NCBI RefSeq assembly: GCF_001442535.1
Contig: NZ_CP013141.1
Location: 3,637,234-3,701,233, forward strand
Source of the DNA: Lysobacter antibioticus
GTDB taxonomy: Bacteria > Pseudomonadota > Gammaproteobacteria > Xanthomonadales > Xanthomonadaceae
Direction of reading: 5' to 3'
Length of the DNA: 64,000 nt
The notes below the pieces were generated by a model. It was not told where the DNA came from. It saw nothing but the letters and a program-made list of their open reading frames with translations, and made no database searches. Positions 8,576 through 16,358 of the stretch are shown here, in pieces. Numbering within the stretch: the first letter of the stretch is position 1; each line of letters starts with the position of its first letter. The position numbers and the translations under genes were made by a program.

Positions 8576-9607
8576 ATGGATTACCGCACACTCGGCCGCT
8601 CCGGCTTCAAGGTCTCCGCACTCGGCTTCGGCGCCGGCACCTTCGGCGGCAAAGGCCCGCTGTTCAGCGCCTGGGGCAATACCGACACCGACCAGGCACG
8701 CCGCCTGGTCGACCTGAGCCTCGATGCCGGGGTCAACTTCTTCGACACCGCCGACGTCTATTCCGACGGCGCCTCCGAATCGATACTCGGCGCCGCGATC
8801 AAGGGCCGCCGCGACGAAGTCGTGTTGTCGACCAAGCTGACCCTGCGCGCCGGCGACGGCCCGAACGACGTCGGCGCCTCGCGTCACCATTTGTTGCGCG
8901 CCACCGACAAGGCGCTCAAGCGCCTGGATACCGACTACATCGACCTGCTGCAACTGCATCACTTCGATGCGATGACGCCGGTCGAAGAGGTGATGTCGAC
9001 GCTCGACGATCTGGTCCGCGCCGGCAAGGTGCGCTACATCGGCGCGTCGAACTTCTCCGGCTGGCAGCTGATGAAATCGCAGGCCGCTGCGGACCGCTAC
9101 GGCTACTCGCGCTTCGTCGCCAACCAGACCTATTACTCGCTGATCGGCCGCGACTACGAATGGGAGCTGATGCCGCTGGGCCAGGACCAGGGCGTCGGTG
9201 CGGTGGTGTGGAGCCCGCTCGGCTGGGGCCGCCTGACCGGCAAGATCCGCCGCGGCCAGCCGCTGCCCGAAGGCAGCCGCCTGCACGATACCGCCGGCTT
9301 CGCCCCGCCGGTCGACCCGGAGCGTTTGTACCGCGTGGTCGATGCGCTCGACGAGATCGCCGCCGAGACCGGCAAGAGCGTGCCGCAGATCGCCCTGAAC
9401 TGGCTGCTGCAGCGGCCGACCGTATCGACCGTGCTGATCGGCGCGCGCAACGAGGAGCAACTGCGGCAGAACCTCGGCGCGATCGGCTGGAACCTCGATC
9501 CGGCGCAGATCGCGAAACTCGACGCAGCCAGCGCCGTCACGCCGCCCTACCCTTACTACCCGTATTGGAACGGACAATTCGCCGAACGTAATCCGGCACC
9601 GGTCTGA
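8576..9607 (+). CDS. Aldo/keto reductase
   Basis: 343-residue NADPH-dependent aldo-keto reductase of the AKR11/YajO-like type. The catalytic tetrad is readable: Asp57 and Tyr62 in FFDTADVYSDGASE, Lys87 in VVLSTKLTL, His128 in LLQLHHFD. The GASNFSGWQL segment and the C-terminal STVLIGARNEEQL cofactor motif are typical. The start has GAGG 10 nt upstream and lies 26 bp after the SGNH esterase, so the two are probably co-transcribed. It likely reduces a carbonyl compound released or handled by the pathway; the substrate is not known. Confidence 0.9.
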   Translation: MDYRTLGRSGFKVSALGFGAGTFGGKGPLFSAWGNTDTDQARRLVDLSLDAGVNFFDTADVYSDGASESILGAAIKGRRDEVVLSTKLTLRAGDGPNDVGASRHHLLRATDKALKRLDTDYIDLLQLHHFDAMTPVEEVMSTLDDLVRAGKVRYIGASNFSGWQLMKSQAAADRYGYSRFVANQTYYSLIGRDYEWELMPLGQDQGVGAVVWSPLGWGRLTGKIRRGQPLPEGSRLHDTAGFAPPVDPERLYRVVDALDEIAAETGKSVPQIALNWLLQRPTVSTVLIGARNEEQLRQNLGAIGWNLDPAQIAKLDAASAVTPPYPYYPYWNGQFAERNPAPV

Positions 9608-9657
9608 ACCCACTCTCCCTCCCCCCTCGTCTCGTTTCGTCCTGTCCTGGAGTCCTC

Positions 9658-10674
9658 ATGAAAGCCGTCGCCCTGACCCGCTACCTGCCCATCGACGATC
9701 CGCAGTCGCTGCTCGACGTCGAACTGCCCGCGCCGAACGCAAGCGGCCACGACCTGCTGGTGCGGGTCGAGGCCGTCTCGGTCAACCCGGTCGACACCAA
9801 GCTGCGCTCGCCGAAGCCGCAGGTCGAAGCACAGCCACGCGTGCTCGGCTACGACGCCGCCGGCGTGGTCGAGGCCGTCGGCGAAGCCGTCACTCGTTTC
9901 AAGGTCGGCGACCGCGTCTACTACGCCGGCGACATCACCCGTCCCGGCACCAACAGCGAGTTGCATCTGGTCGACGAACGCATCGTCGGCGCGGCACCGA
10001 AGTCGCTGAGCGCGGCCGAAGCCGCGGCCCTGCCGTTGACCGCGATCACCGCCTGGGAGTTGTTGTTCCAGCGCATGCCCTACGACAGCGAGCACGGCGG
10101 CCGCGGCAAGAGCTTGCTGATCATCGCCGGCGCCGGCGGGGTGGGCTCGATCGCGATCCAGATCGCCAAGCGCGCCGGCTTCCACGTCGTCGCCACCGCC
10201 TCGCGTGCCAAAACGGTCGAGTGGTGCAGGCGCATGGGCGCCGACGAGGTGGTCGACCATCGTCAACCGCTGGCGCCGCAGCTGCAGGCGCTCGGCATCG
10301 AACAGGTCGATGCCGCGCTGAACCTGGCCGACACCGATCGCTACTGGGACGTGCTCGGCGAGCTGCTGGCGCCGCAGGGCCACGTCGGTCTGATCGTCGA
10401 ACCGAGCGGCGCCTTGAAGATCGGCGACCCGTACAAGGCCAAGTGCATCGGCATCCACTGGGAAATGATGTTCGCGCGCCCGCGCTTCCGCACCGCCGAC
10501 ATGATCGAACAAGGCCGCTTGCTCGACCGCGTCGCCGAACTGATCGATGCCGGCGAACTTAAGGGCACGCACACCGAAACCTTGGGCAAGATCGATGCCC
10601 AGACCTTGCGCGAAGCGCATCGGCGTCTCGAGTCGGGTACGACGATCGGCAAGGTGGTATTGGCCGGGTGGTGA
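9658..10674 (+). CDS. Zinc-type alcohol dehydrogenase-like / quinone oxidoreductase (MDR family)
   Basis: 338-residue medium-chain dehydrogenase/reductase. It has the GroES-like N-terminal half (VRVEAVSVNPVDTKLR, LGYDAAGVVEAVGEAVTRFK, VGDRVYYAGDITRPGTNSEL) and a Rossmann half with the nucleotide motif AGAGGVGSIAIQIAKRAG near 158-175. The length and the DITRPGTNSE segment fit the zinc-binding-alcohol-dehydrogenase family protein subgroup, which acts on quinones or enones and often lacks zinc ligands. Starts 50 bp after the aldo-keto reductase. A strong GC hairpin with a T-rich tail follows at 10718. Confidence 0.88.
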   Translation: MKAVALTRYLPIDDPQSLLDVELPAPNASGHDLLVRVEAVSVNPVDTKLRSPKPQVEAQPRVLGYDAAGVVEAVGEAVTRFKVGDRVYYAGDITRPGTNSELHLVDERIVGAAPKSLSAAEAAALPLTAITAWELLFQRMPYDSEHGGRGKSLLIIAGAGGVGSIAIQIAKRAGFHVVATASRAKTVEWCRRMGADEVVDHRQPLAPQLQALGIEQVDAALNLADTDRYWDVLGELLAPQGHVGLIVEPSGALKIGDPYKAKCIGIHWEMMFARPRFRTADMIEQGRLLDRVAELIDAGELKGTHTETLGKIDAQTLREAHRRLESGTTIGKVVLAGW

Positions 10675-10717
10675 GGGAGCGTTCCTGCATCACCGAGGCA
10701 TGACTCTGAAGTCTGTC

Positions 10718-10743
10718 GGGGCCGGCATGCCGGCCCCTTTCCT
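10718..10743 (+). terminator. Intrinsic terminator after the dehydrogenase operon
   Basis: A near-perfect stem GGGGCCGGCA/TGCCGGCCCC followed by TTTCCTTTCC, 44 bp after the dehydrogenase stop codon. It also lies 22 bp beyond the end of the convergent EF-G-like gene. Confidence 0.75.
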
Positions 10744-10764
10744 TTCCTCTATATCGCTTACGAC

Positions 10765-12828
10765 TCACGCCGCCTTAGGCGCGCTGCGCGCTTCTTCGTA
10801 GCTGTCGAACACCATCGAGGCCGAGGCCCGGCCCTGCGTCAACGAACGCAAGGTGGTCGTATAGCCCGACAACTGCGCCAGCGGCGCGCGCGCGGTGACG
10901 TCGGTGCGACTGCCCTTGTCCTCGATCGACAACACGCGTCCGGAACGCCGCTGCAGGTCGCCGACCACGTCGCCGACGTTGCCCGCCGGCGTATCGACTA
11001 CCAGCGCCATCACCGGTTCGAGCAAGGTCGTGCCGGCCAAGGCCAACGCCGTCTTCAGCGCATCCGAGGCGGCGCGCTGGAACGCGAGTTCCGACGAATC
11101 CACCGCATGCGTCTCGCCGTCGACCAGGCTCACGCTGAGGCCGACCACCGGGTAACCGCGAGGGCCTTCCGCCAGCGCCGCACGCAGGCCTTTCTCGGTC
11201 GCGGCGACGAAGTTTCTCGGCACCACGCCGCCGCTGGTGCGGTCGACGAACTCGAACTGACCGTCGCTGCGCGGCGTCACATCGATCACCACGCGCGCGA
11301 ACTGGCCGGAACCGCCGTTCTGCTTCGACAGCTTGCCTTCCACGCCCGCCACCGGCTTGCTCGGTGTTTCCTGATAGGCCACGCGCGGCGAACCGGTGCG
11401 CACCTCGACGCTCCACTCCTGGCGCAGGCGCTCGACCATGACGTCGAGATGCAGCTCGCCCATGCCCCACACCAGCGTTTCGCCGGTCTCGGCATCCGTG
11501 CCGACGCGGAACGACGGGTCCTCCTGGGCCAGGCTCGCCAGGCCCTGTCCGAGACGGATCAGGTCGCTGGCCTTGCCGGCCGTCAGACGCCACGACAACA
11601 CCGCCGGCTGGGCCTGGATCGAATCCAGCACCAGCTTGCGCTCGACGCCACTCAGGCTTTCGCCGCTGACCGCGTCCTTCCAACCCGCCACCGCGACGAT
11701 TTCACCGGCATAGGCCACCTCGACGTCCTGGCCGCGATTGGCCTGCACGACCTGCAGACGGCCGACGCGTTGCGCGCGCCCACGGCCCGAGGCCCACACC
11801 GTGTCGCCGACCCGCAAGGTGCCGGAGTACAAACGGATGAACGACAGCGCGCCGTGCTCCTGGTGCACGATCTTGAACAACAGACCGCTCAGGGGGCCGG
11901 CCGCGTCGGCAGCGAGGGTCACCTCGCCGACTTCGCTTTCGGCCTGGACCGCAGGACGGTCCAGCGGCGACGGCAGGTAATCGACGATCGCGTCCAACAG
12001 CGTTTCCACGCCCTTGTTCTTGAACGCCGAGCCGGCCAGCACCGGCGTGCCCGCGCCTTTCAGAGTGGCGCGTCGCAACGCCGCCTTGAGCAGCGCGGCA
12101 TCGATGGCGCGCGCATCGAGGAAAGCCTCGGCGAGTTCGTCGTCGTGGTCGGCGACTTGTTCGACCAGGCGGTTACGCAGCGGCGCGTACTCGGCGTCCT
12201 CATCGTCGCTCCAGGCGCGCCGCAGGCTCGCACCGGCGTCGTCCCACAGCACCACGCTACGATCGACGAGATCGACCCAACCGCGCAATTCGCTTTCCGC
12301 GCCGAGCGGCCAACCGATCGGCCACGGCGTCGCGTCGAGCTTATCGCGCATCTGCGCGAGCACGAGATCGAACGACGCGCCGACGCGGTCCATCTTGTTG
12401 ACGAACGCGACCAGCGGCACGCCGTGACGGCGCGCCTGGCGCCATACGGTTTCCGATTGCGGCTGCACGCCGTCCACCGCACTGAACACGGCGACCGCAC
12501 CGTCGAGCACGCGCAGGGAACGCTCCACTTCGATCGCGAAATCGATATGGCCCGGGGTGTCGATGATCGTCAGCCGGTGTTCGGCCTGGTCCTGCGGCGT
12601 CCAGAAGGTCTGCACCGCGGCCGCGCCGATGGTGATGCCGCGGCGTTGCTCGATCTCGGTGTAGTCGGTGGTCGCGGCGCCGTCGTGGACTTCGCCGACG
12701 CGATGGATGGCGCCGGTTTTCCACAACAGACGTTCGGTCAGCGTGGTCTTGCCAGCGTCGACGTGGGCGATGATGCCGAGGTTGCGCCAGCGGGAGGGGG
12801 TGGAAACGCTACGAAGCGTGGTGTTCAT
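10765..12828 (-). CDS. Elongation factor G paralogue (EF-G-like translational GTPase)
   Basis: 687-residue translational GTPase. The G domain shows AHVDAGKTTLTERLL (G1), GEVHDGAATTDYTEIEQRRG (switch I to G2), DTPGHIDF (G3) and NKMD (G4); domains II-V follow, with the domain IV/V segments GSGQFARVVIDV and PVMALVVDTPAGNVGDVVGDL. It is near EF-G in length but diverged, so it is not the housekeeping fusA, which normally sits in the str operon. Paralogues of this kind include EF-G2 proteins and Tet(M)-like ribosome protection factors; the HDGAATTDY segment favours the EF-G side. The upstream leader with attenuator features suggests induction when translation is impaired. Precise role unproven. Confidence 0.85.
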   Translation of the reverse strand: MNTTLRSVSTPSRWRNLGIIAHVDAGKTTLTERLLWKTGAIHRVGEVHDGAATTDYTEIEQRRGITIGAAAVQTFWTPQDQAEHRLTIIDTPGHIDFAIEVERSLRVLDGAVAVFSAVDGVQPQSETVWRQARRHGVPLVAFVNKMDRVGASFDLVLAQMRDKLDATPWPIGWPLGAESELRGWVDLVDRSVVLWDDAGASLRRAWSDDEDAEYAPLRNRLVEQVADHDDELAEAFLDARAIDAALLKAALRRATLKGAGTPVLAGSAFKNKGVETLLDAIVDYLPSPLDRPAVQAESEVGEVTLAADAAGPLSGLLFKIVHQEHGALSFIRLYSGTLRVGDTVWASGRGRAQRVGRLQVVQANRGQDVEVAYAGEIVAVAGWKDAVSGESLSGVERKLVLDSIQAQPAVLSWRLTAGKASDLIRLGQGLASLAQEDPSFRVGTDAETGETLVWGMGELHLDVMVERLRQEWSVEVRTGSPRVAYQETPSKPVAGVEGKLSKQNGGSGQFARVVIDVTPRSDGQFEFVDRTSGGVVPRNFVAATEKGLRAALAEGPRGYPVVGLSVSLVDGETHAVDSSELAFQRAASDALKTALALAGTTLLEPVMALVVDTPAGNVGDVVGDLQRRSGRVLSIEDKGSRTDVTARAPLAQLSGYTTTLRSLTQGRASASMVFDSYEEARSAPKAA

Positions 12829-12846
12829 GAGAATGCTTGCCTTGTT

Positions 12847-12878
12847 GCCAACACGGGAGGCCGCGCGTCCCTGTTGGC
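12847..12878 (-). promoter_or_regulatory. Hairpin just upstream of the EF-G-like gene
   Basis: On the minus strand GCCAACAGGGA and TCCCGTGTTGGC can pair around a GC-rich loop. It ends about 20 nt before the EF-G-like start codon, just upstream of its weak AAGG ribosome site, and starts 15 nt after the stop of a 9-codon ORF. Placement fits translational control, but this is untested. Confidence 0.45.
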
Positions 12879-12892
12879 TACGGGGCGCGCGG

Positions 12893-12922
12893 CTAGGTTT
12901 GAGTTTCGGCCGTGGAATTCAT
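12893..12922 (-). CDS. Nine-residue upstream ORF in the EF-G-like leader
   Basis: Encodes MNSTAETQT and stop. It has the best ribosome binding site of the region, AAGGAG eight bases before its ATG, and lies 65 nt upstream of the EF-G-like start, downstream of the transcription terminator. Between it and the main gene is a hairpin. A very short ORF with a strong ribosome site ahead of a hairpin-guarded start is the layout of translational attenuators that respond to stalled ribosomes. Being so short, it could also occur by chance; the strong ribosome site is the main evidence. Confidence 0.45.
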   Translation of the reverse strand: MNSTAETQT

Positions 12923-13011
12923 GGCACGTTCTCCTTGGTTTTCCGGGTATTGCGGTGAAGGGAATCCGACGCGGGAACCGGTTCGGTCCGGTCCGGCGAA
13001 AAACAGCGGGC

Positions 13012-13037
13012 AATAAAAAAGCACCCTTGCGGGTGCT
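13012..13037 (-). terminator. Leader intrinsic terminator (attenuator) of the EF-G-like gene
   Basis: On the minus strand AGCACCC-GCAA-GGGTGC is followed by TTTTTTATTG: a textbook intrinsic terminator placed 30 nt after the leader-peptide stop codon and about 185 nt before the EF-G-like start. Its 5' arm GCACCCG is perfectly complementary to CGGGTGC at 13104-13110 inside the leader ORF, so an exclusive antiterminator pairing is available. It would cut off the EF-G-like gene unless readthrough is allowed. Confidence 0.85.
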
Positions 13038-13065
13038 CTGTTCTGGTGTGGCTTCGATCGGTCGA

Positions 13066-13164
13066 TTACATCGACCCGGAACCGAAGACCACAGGAGGCA
13101 GGCGCACCCGGCCCGCGCTCTCGCGCTGGGCTTGCAGCGATATCAGTAGCGGGAACGACTTCAT
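13066..13164 (-). CDS. Leader peptide of the EF-G-like gene (32 residues)
   Basis: Short ORF beginning MKSFPLLISLQAQRESAGRV and ending in FGSGSM. An in-frame ATG at 13197 exists, but the promoter -10 box overlaps it, so the transcript should begin near 13191 and the ATG at 13164 is the usable start, 27 nt from the 5' end. No clear Shine-Dalgarno is seen. The antiterminator half CGGGTGC lies inside the ORF at codons 19-21 (13104-13110), so ribosome position on this ORF decides which hairpin forms. A leader peptide followed by a terminator ahead of a translation-factor gene suggests ribosome-stalling control; peptide function is inferred. Confidence 0.7.
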   Translation of the reverse strand: MKSFPLLISLQAQRESAGRVRLPPVVFGSGSM

Positions 13165-13197
13165 GGATGCGGTGCGACTGCGGTTTTGGGTGTGCAT

Positions 13198-13225
13198 AGA
13201 GTAAGGCCGGCGCGGCGGGAGTCAA
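13198..13225 (-). promoter_or_regulatory. Sigma-70 promoter of the EF-G-like leader
   Basis: On the minus strand TTGACT (13220-13225) and TACTCT (13198-13203) are separated by 16 bp, a near-consensus sigma-70 promoter in a GC-rich background. The predicted start is near 13191, which places the 32-codon leader ORF and the terminator in the 5' transcript. Confidence 0.7.
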
Positions 13226-13352
13226 TCGGGTCCAGCCCGGAATCCGTGGGATTTATCGTTCCACCTGATGCACAAAGGCGGAGCGTGTTAGCGGTCAACC
13301 GAGGATTCGTGGGCGTGCGAACCGTTTCTCCCCATTGAGGCTCAGCGGGCGC

Positions 13353-13525
13353 ACAAACTTCTGCCCCCTTTGCAGAGGGGGCGAGCGCCCGGCGCGGGCT
13401 TCGTTGCTGACTGACGTTCGCAGAGCGGGGGGATTTGCTTTGGGCTTTGGCTGTAGCAAGAGCGAAAGCAAATTCCCCTGCCCCCCTTTGTCAAAGGAGG
13501 GAACTGCAGGAACTGGTGAGAGGTG
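13353..13525. repeat. Interspersed hairpin repeat, CCCCCTTTG family, copy 1
   Basis: A 170-bp extragenic block containing CCCCCTTTGCAGAGGGGG, then GGGGGGATTTGCTT about 45 bp later, a complementary AAGCAAATTCCCC, and a final CCCCCCTTTGTCAAAGGAGG. It folds into nested stems. The same order of parts recurs at 40249-40374 between other genes. It lies between the SMC-like operon end and the EF-G leader promoter and contains no gene. Confidence 0.7.
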
Positions 13526-13556
13526 TAACGGAACGAGGCGGCACGCCGCCTCGCGA

Positions 13557-16358
13557 TTACGCCGCCTTGTCTTCGAGCTTGCGCTTGAGCACGGCCACGG
13601 CTTCGGCCCAAGGATTACCGCCGCGACGCTTGCTGGTCGCCAACACCAGGTCCGAGGGCTCGAACACGTTGAGGTTATGGGTGATCGGCGTGGTCAGGAT
13701 GTACTGCGCATCGGTGGCGCGCAGGAAGCGCCCGACTTTCTCGATGTTGAACACGTCCAAGTGGGCGAAGGGTTCGTCGATGAAGACGAAGCCGCCCGGC
13801 TGGTCTTCGTCGCGCAACAAAGCCACCAACAGCAACAAGGACTTCATCACCTGCTGTCCGCCCGAGGCTTCGCCGTCGTCGAGGCCGATCCAGCCCTTAC
13901 GGTCGAAATCGAAGCGCACCGACAGGCCGGCCTGGGCCAGAGCGACGTCGTCGTTGGCCAGTTCGGGCATGTCGGCGTCGACGCCGATGCCGGCGAGCTC
14001 GCCGAGCGCGGCGAGGTTCTTCTTGTAGCGGCGCACGGTGGCGCGCAAGACGTTGATGTAGGCGCCGCGTGCTTCCTGGGTCAGGCGCTTGGCGCGTTCC
14101 AGATGCGATTCGCGACGGCCGATGGAGTTCTCCAGTTCGCCGTGATCGGCGGCGATCTTGTCGCGCAGCGGGATGCAGGACTCGTCGTCGACGAAACCGC
14201 CGCGGGCGAGACGGTCGTCCATGCGCTCGATCTCGCGACGCACCGCCGAAGCGCTTTCGTATTCCTCGCGGGCGGCGGCGAGCGCGACGGCGCTGCGCCA
14301 GGCCTCCGGCATCATCGCGCGCTTGCGGCGGTAGTCGAGGATGCGCTGGATCAGGCTCTGGCGTTCGCCGTTGATCTGTTGCGCGCGTTCGCGCAGCTCG
14401 CGGGCGAGCGCGTCGATCTGGCCCTGACGCTTGGCCGCGGCGATGCCTTCGGCCTTGTCCTGCTCGGCGGCTTCGTCGATCTTGGCGCGCGCTTGCGCCA
14501 GTGCTGCGGCGGCTTCGGCGGCCGCTTCGGCCAGACCGGGCAGCCGCGCTTGCGCATCGGCGAATTCGGCCGCACGGGTGACCAGTTCCTGCGCGGCGTC
14601 GAGCCCCATCAGGCGCGATTGCTCGGCGTCGACGCGCTGGCTCAGTTCCTGCAGCTCGGCTTCGCGCGCCTGGGTGCGCTGGGTGATCGCGGCGAGTTCG
14701 GCGCGCAACTCGGCCAGGTGCGACTGGCGTGCGCCGGTGCCGAAGTGGTGTTGGGTGCCGCCGATATGGCGGCCGCCGCGGCTTTCGCGCAGATAGCCCT
14801 TCTGGGTGATCCAGTCCTGCCCGGCCGGCAGGCGCGAGCCGTGTTCGATGTCGGTGACGCGGCGGATGCGGTCGAGCTGGCGCGGCAACCACGCCGGCGG
14901 ATCGGCCGAGAAGCGCACGACTTCGAGCAAGGTGCCGGCGCCGGCCTTCGGCACCGGCGCGCGTTCGGCGACGATGAAGTGGCGGTACTGCTGGCTTTCG
15001 CCGAGCTTCCAGGCGACGCGGGCGTCCTTGGGGTTCTCCAGCACCAGCAGATGCCGGTACGGCGCGAGTACGGCCTCGATCGCGACCGACCATTGCGGGT
15101 CGGTGATCTCGACCAGTTCGGTCAGCACATGGTGCTTGATGCCGGCCTGGTCGAGGCCGGCGCGGAAATCTCGCTCGAACGGCTCGACGACGCGGCCGCC
15201 GCCGCTGAGGGCGGCGATCTGCGCGGAAATCTCGCCGCTGCGCTTGCGGTCGCGCTCGGCTTCGAGCTTGAGTTCGGCTTGGCGGCGACGGCCGCTCTCG
15301 ACGCTGGCGCTAAGCGCTTCGACGTCGATAGCGCCGCGCTGCGCCTGCAGCTTGGCCAGCTCATCGCGACGCTTGACCAGCATCTCGGCGTCGCGCGCGG
15401 CATCGCGGGCCTGGGTGAAGGCCTGTTCGCTGGCCGTCACCTGGCGGCGCGCTTCGCGCATCGCTTCCTGCAGCACGTCGCGGCCGGTCGCGGCGACGGC
15501 GTCCTGCGCGCGCATCTCTTCCAGCACCCGCTCGCGTTCGCGCAAAGCGCGGCGCAGACCGGTCAGGCGCGGCTTGGCGCCGTCGATCACGGCGCGCTGA
15601 TCGGCCAGTTCGACCTTCGGCGCGATTTCGCTTTCCAGGCGCTGGCGCTGATTGCGCAGGGCGTTGCCTTCCTCGAACGAACGCACGTCGGCCTTGGCCG
15701 ATTCCAGGCGCAGATGCAGGCCGGCCAGGTCCTGGCCGAGCTGCTGCAGTTCCTTCTCGACGTCGAACTGCTCGGTGCGGGCGCGCTGGTAGTCATCGAG
15801 CACGGCCTTGTCTTCGAACACGTCGAAGATCAGCTGCAGCAGTTCGCGCGGCGAGTACTGGCAAAGCTTGTCGGTCGCGCCCTGTTCGAGGGTCAACACG
15901 CGGCAGATCGCGCGGGTCAGGCCGGCACCGGCCAGACGCACGCGGTAGTCGCGCACGCCCAGCCATTCGCCGCCTTGCTCCAGGGTCTCCACCGGCGTGT
16001 CGCCGGCGACGATCTGGTAGTCGCGGCTCCAGTCGCCGCCGCGCTTGCGGATGCGGCAGGCCAGGGTGACCACGTCGTCCTTGATCGGGAAGAACGGCCG
16101 GCCGCCGCGCCGGTCGGGGCGATTGCTGACCACCGCGCGCAACCAGGCATACGGCTTGCCGTTGTGGCGCAGATAAGTCTTGTAGTCGCGCGCAGTGTCG
16201 CGATCCTCGATCGCGAGCAGGGTGCGCAGCGCATCGAGCAAGGTGGTCTTGCCCGAACCGTTGGGGCCGACCACGGTGACGATGGACGCATCCAGCGGCA
16301 GTTGGAAGCGCTGCCAATAGTCCCAGTGCACGACTTCGAGCGAGCGGAATTCAAACAT
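13557..16358 (-). CDS. SMC-like ATPase with hinge (MksB/MukB/JetC-like)
   Basis: 933-residue SMC-type ATPase. The N-terminus holds Walker A GPNGSGKTTLLDALRTLL (residues 31-48). Long coiled coils flank a hinge-like domain around 400-460 (GIKHHVLTELVEITDPQWSV followed by AIEAVLAPYRHLLVLEN). The C-terminus has the ABC signature EASGGQQ and Walker B GFVFIDEPFAHLD. It is shorter than MukB (about 1480) and near the size of MksB. The gene overlaps the upstream gene by 8 bp, in a three-gene operon laid out like mksFEB or jetABC. No JetD/MksG-type nuclease gene follows; the next gene is the EF-G paralogue. Chromosome organisation or DNA repair is the likely role; plasmid defence is less likely without a nuclease. 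Confidence 0.8.
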   Translation of the reverse strand: MFEFRSLEVVHWDYWQRFQLPLDASIVTVVGPNGSGKTTLLDALRTLLAIEDRDTARDYKTYLRHNGKPYAWLRAVVSNRPDRRGGRPFFPIKDDVVTLACRIRKRGGDWSRDYQIVAGDTPVETLEQGGEWLGVRDYRVRLAGAGLTRAICRVLTLEQGATDKLCQYSPRELLQLIFDVFEDKAVLDDYQRARTEQFDVEKELQQLGQDLAGLHLRLESAKADVRSFEEGNALRNQRQRLESEIAPKVELADQRAVIDGAKPRLTGLRRALRERERVLEEMRAQDAVAATGRDVLQEAMREARRQVTASEQAFTQARDAARDAEMLVKRRDELAKLQAQRGAIDVEALSASVESGRRRQAELKLEAERDRKRSGEISAQIAALSGGGRVVEPFERDFRAGLDQAGIKHHVLTELVEITDPQWSVAIEAVLAPYRHLLVLENPKDARVAWKLGESQQYRHFIVAERAPVPKAGAGTLLEVVRFSADPPAWLPRQLDRIRRVTDIEHGSRLPAGQDWITQKGYLRESRGGRHIGGTQHHFGTGARQSHLAELRAELAAITQRTQAREAELQELSQRVDAEQSRLMGLDAAQELVTRAAEFADAQARLPGLAEAAAEAAAALAQARAKIDEAAEQDKAEGIAAAKRQGQIDALARELRERAQQINGERQSLIQRILDYRRKRAMMPEAWRSAVALAAAREEYESASAVRREIERMDDRLARGGFVDDESCIPLRDKIAADHGELENSIGRRESHLERAKRLTQEARGAYINVLRATVRRYKKNLAALGELAGIGVDADMPELANDDVALAQAGLSVRFDFDRKGWIGLDDGEASGGQQVMKSLLLLVALLRDEDQPGGFVFIDEPFAHLDVFNIEKVGRFLRATDAQYILTTPITHNLNVFEPSDLVLATSKRRGGNPWAEAVAVLKRKLEDKAA

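Noticed and set aside
12893..13225. Single 110-residue protein upstream of the EF-G-like gene
   Set aside because: The long frame there overlaps the promoter, the leader ORF in another frame and the terminator. Its composition is proline- and arginine-rich with no domain, so the leader interpretation is preferred.
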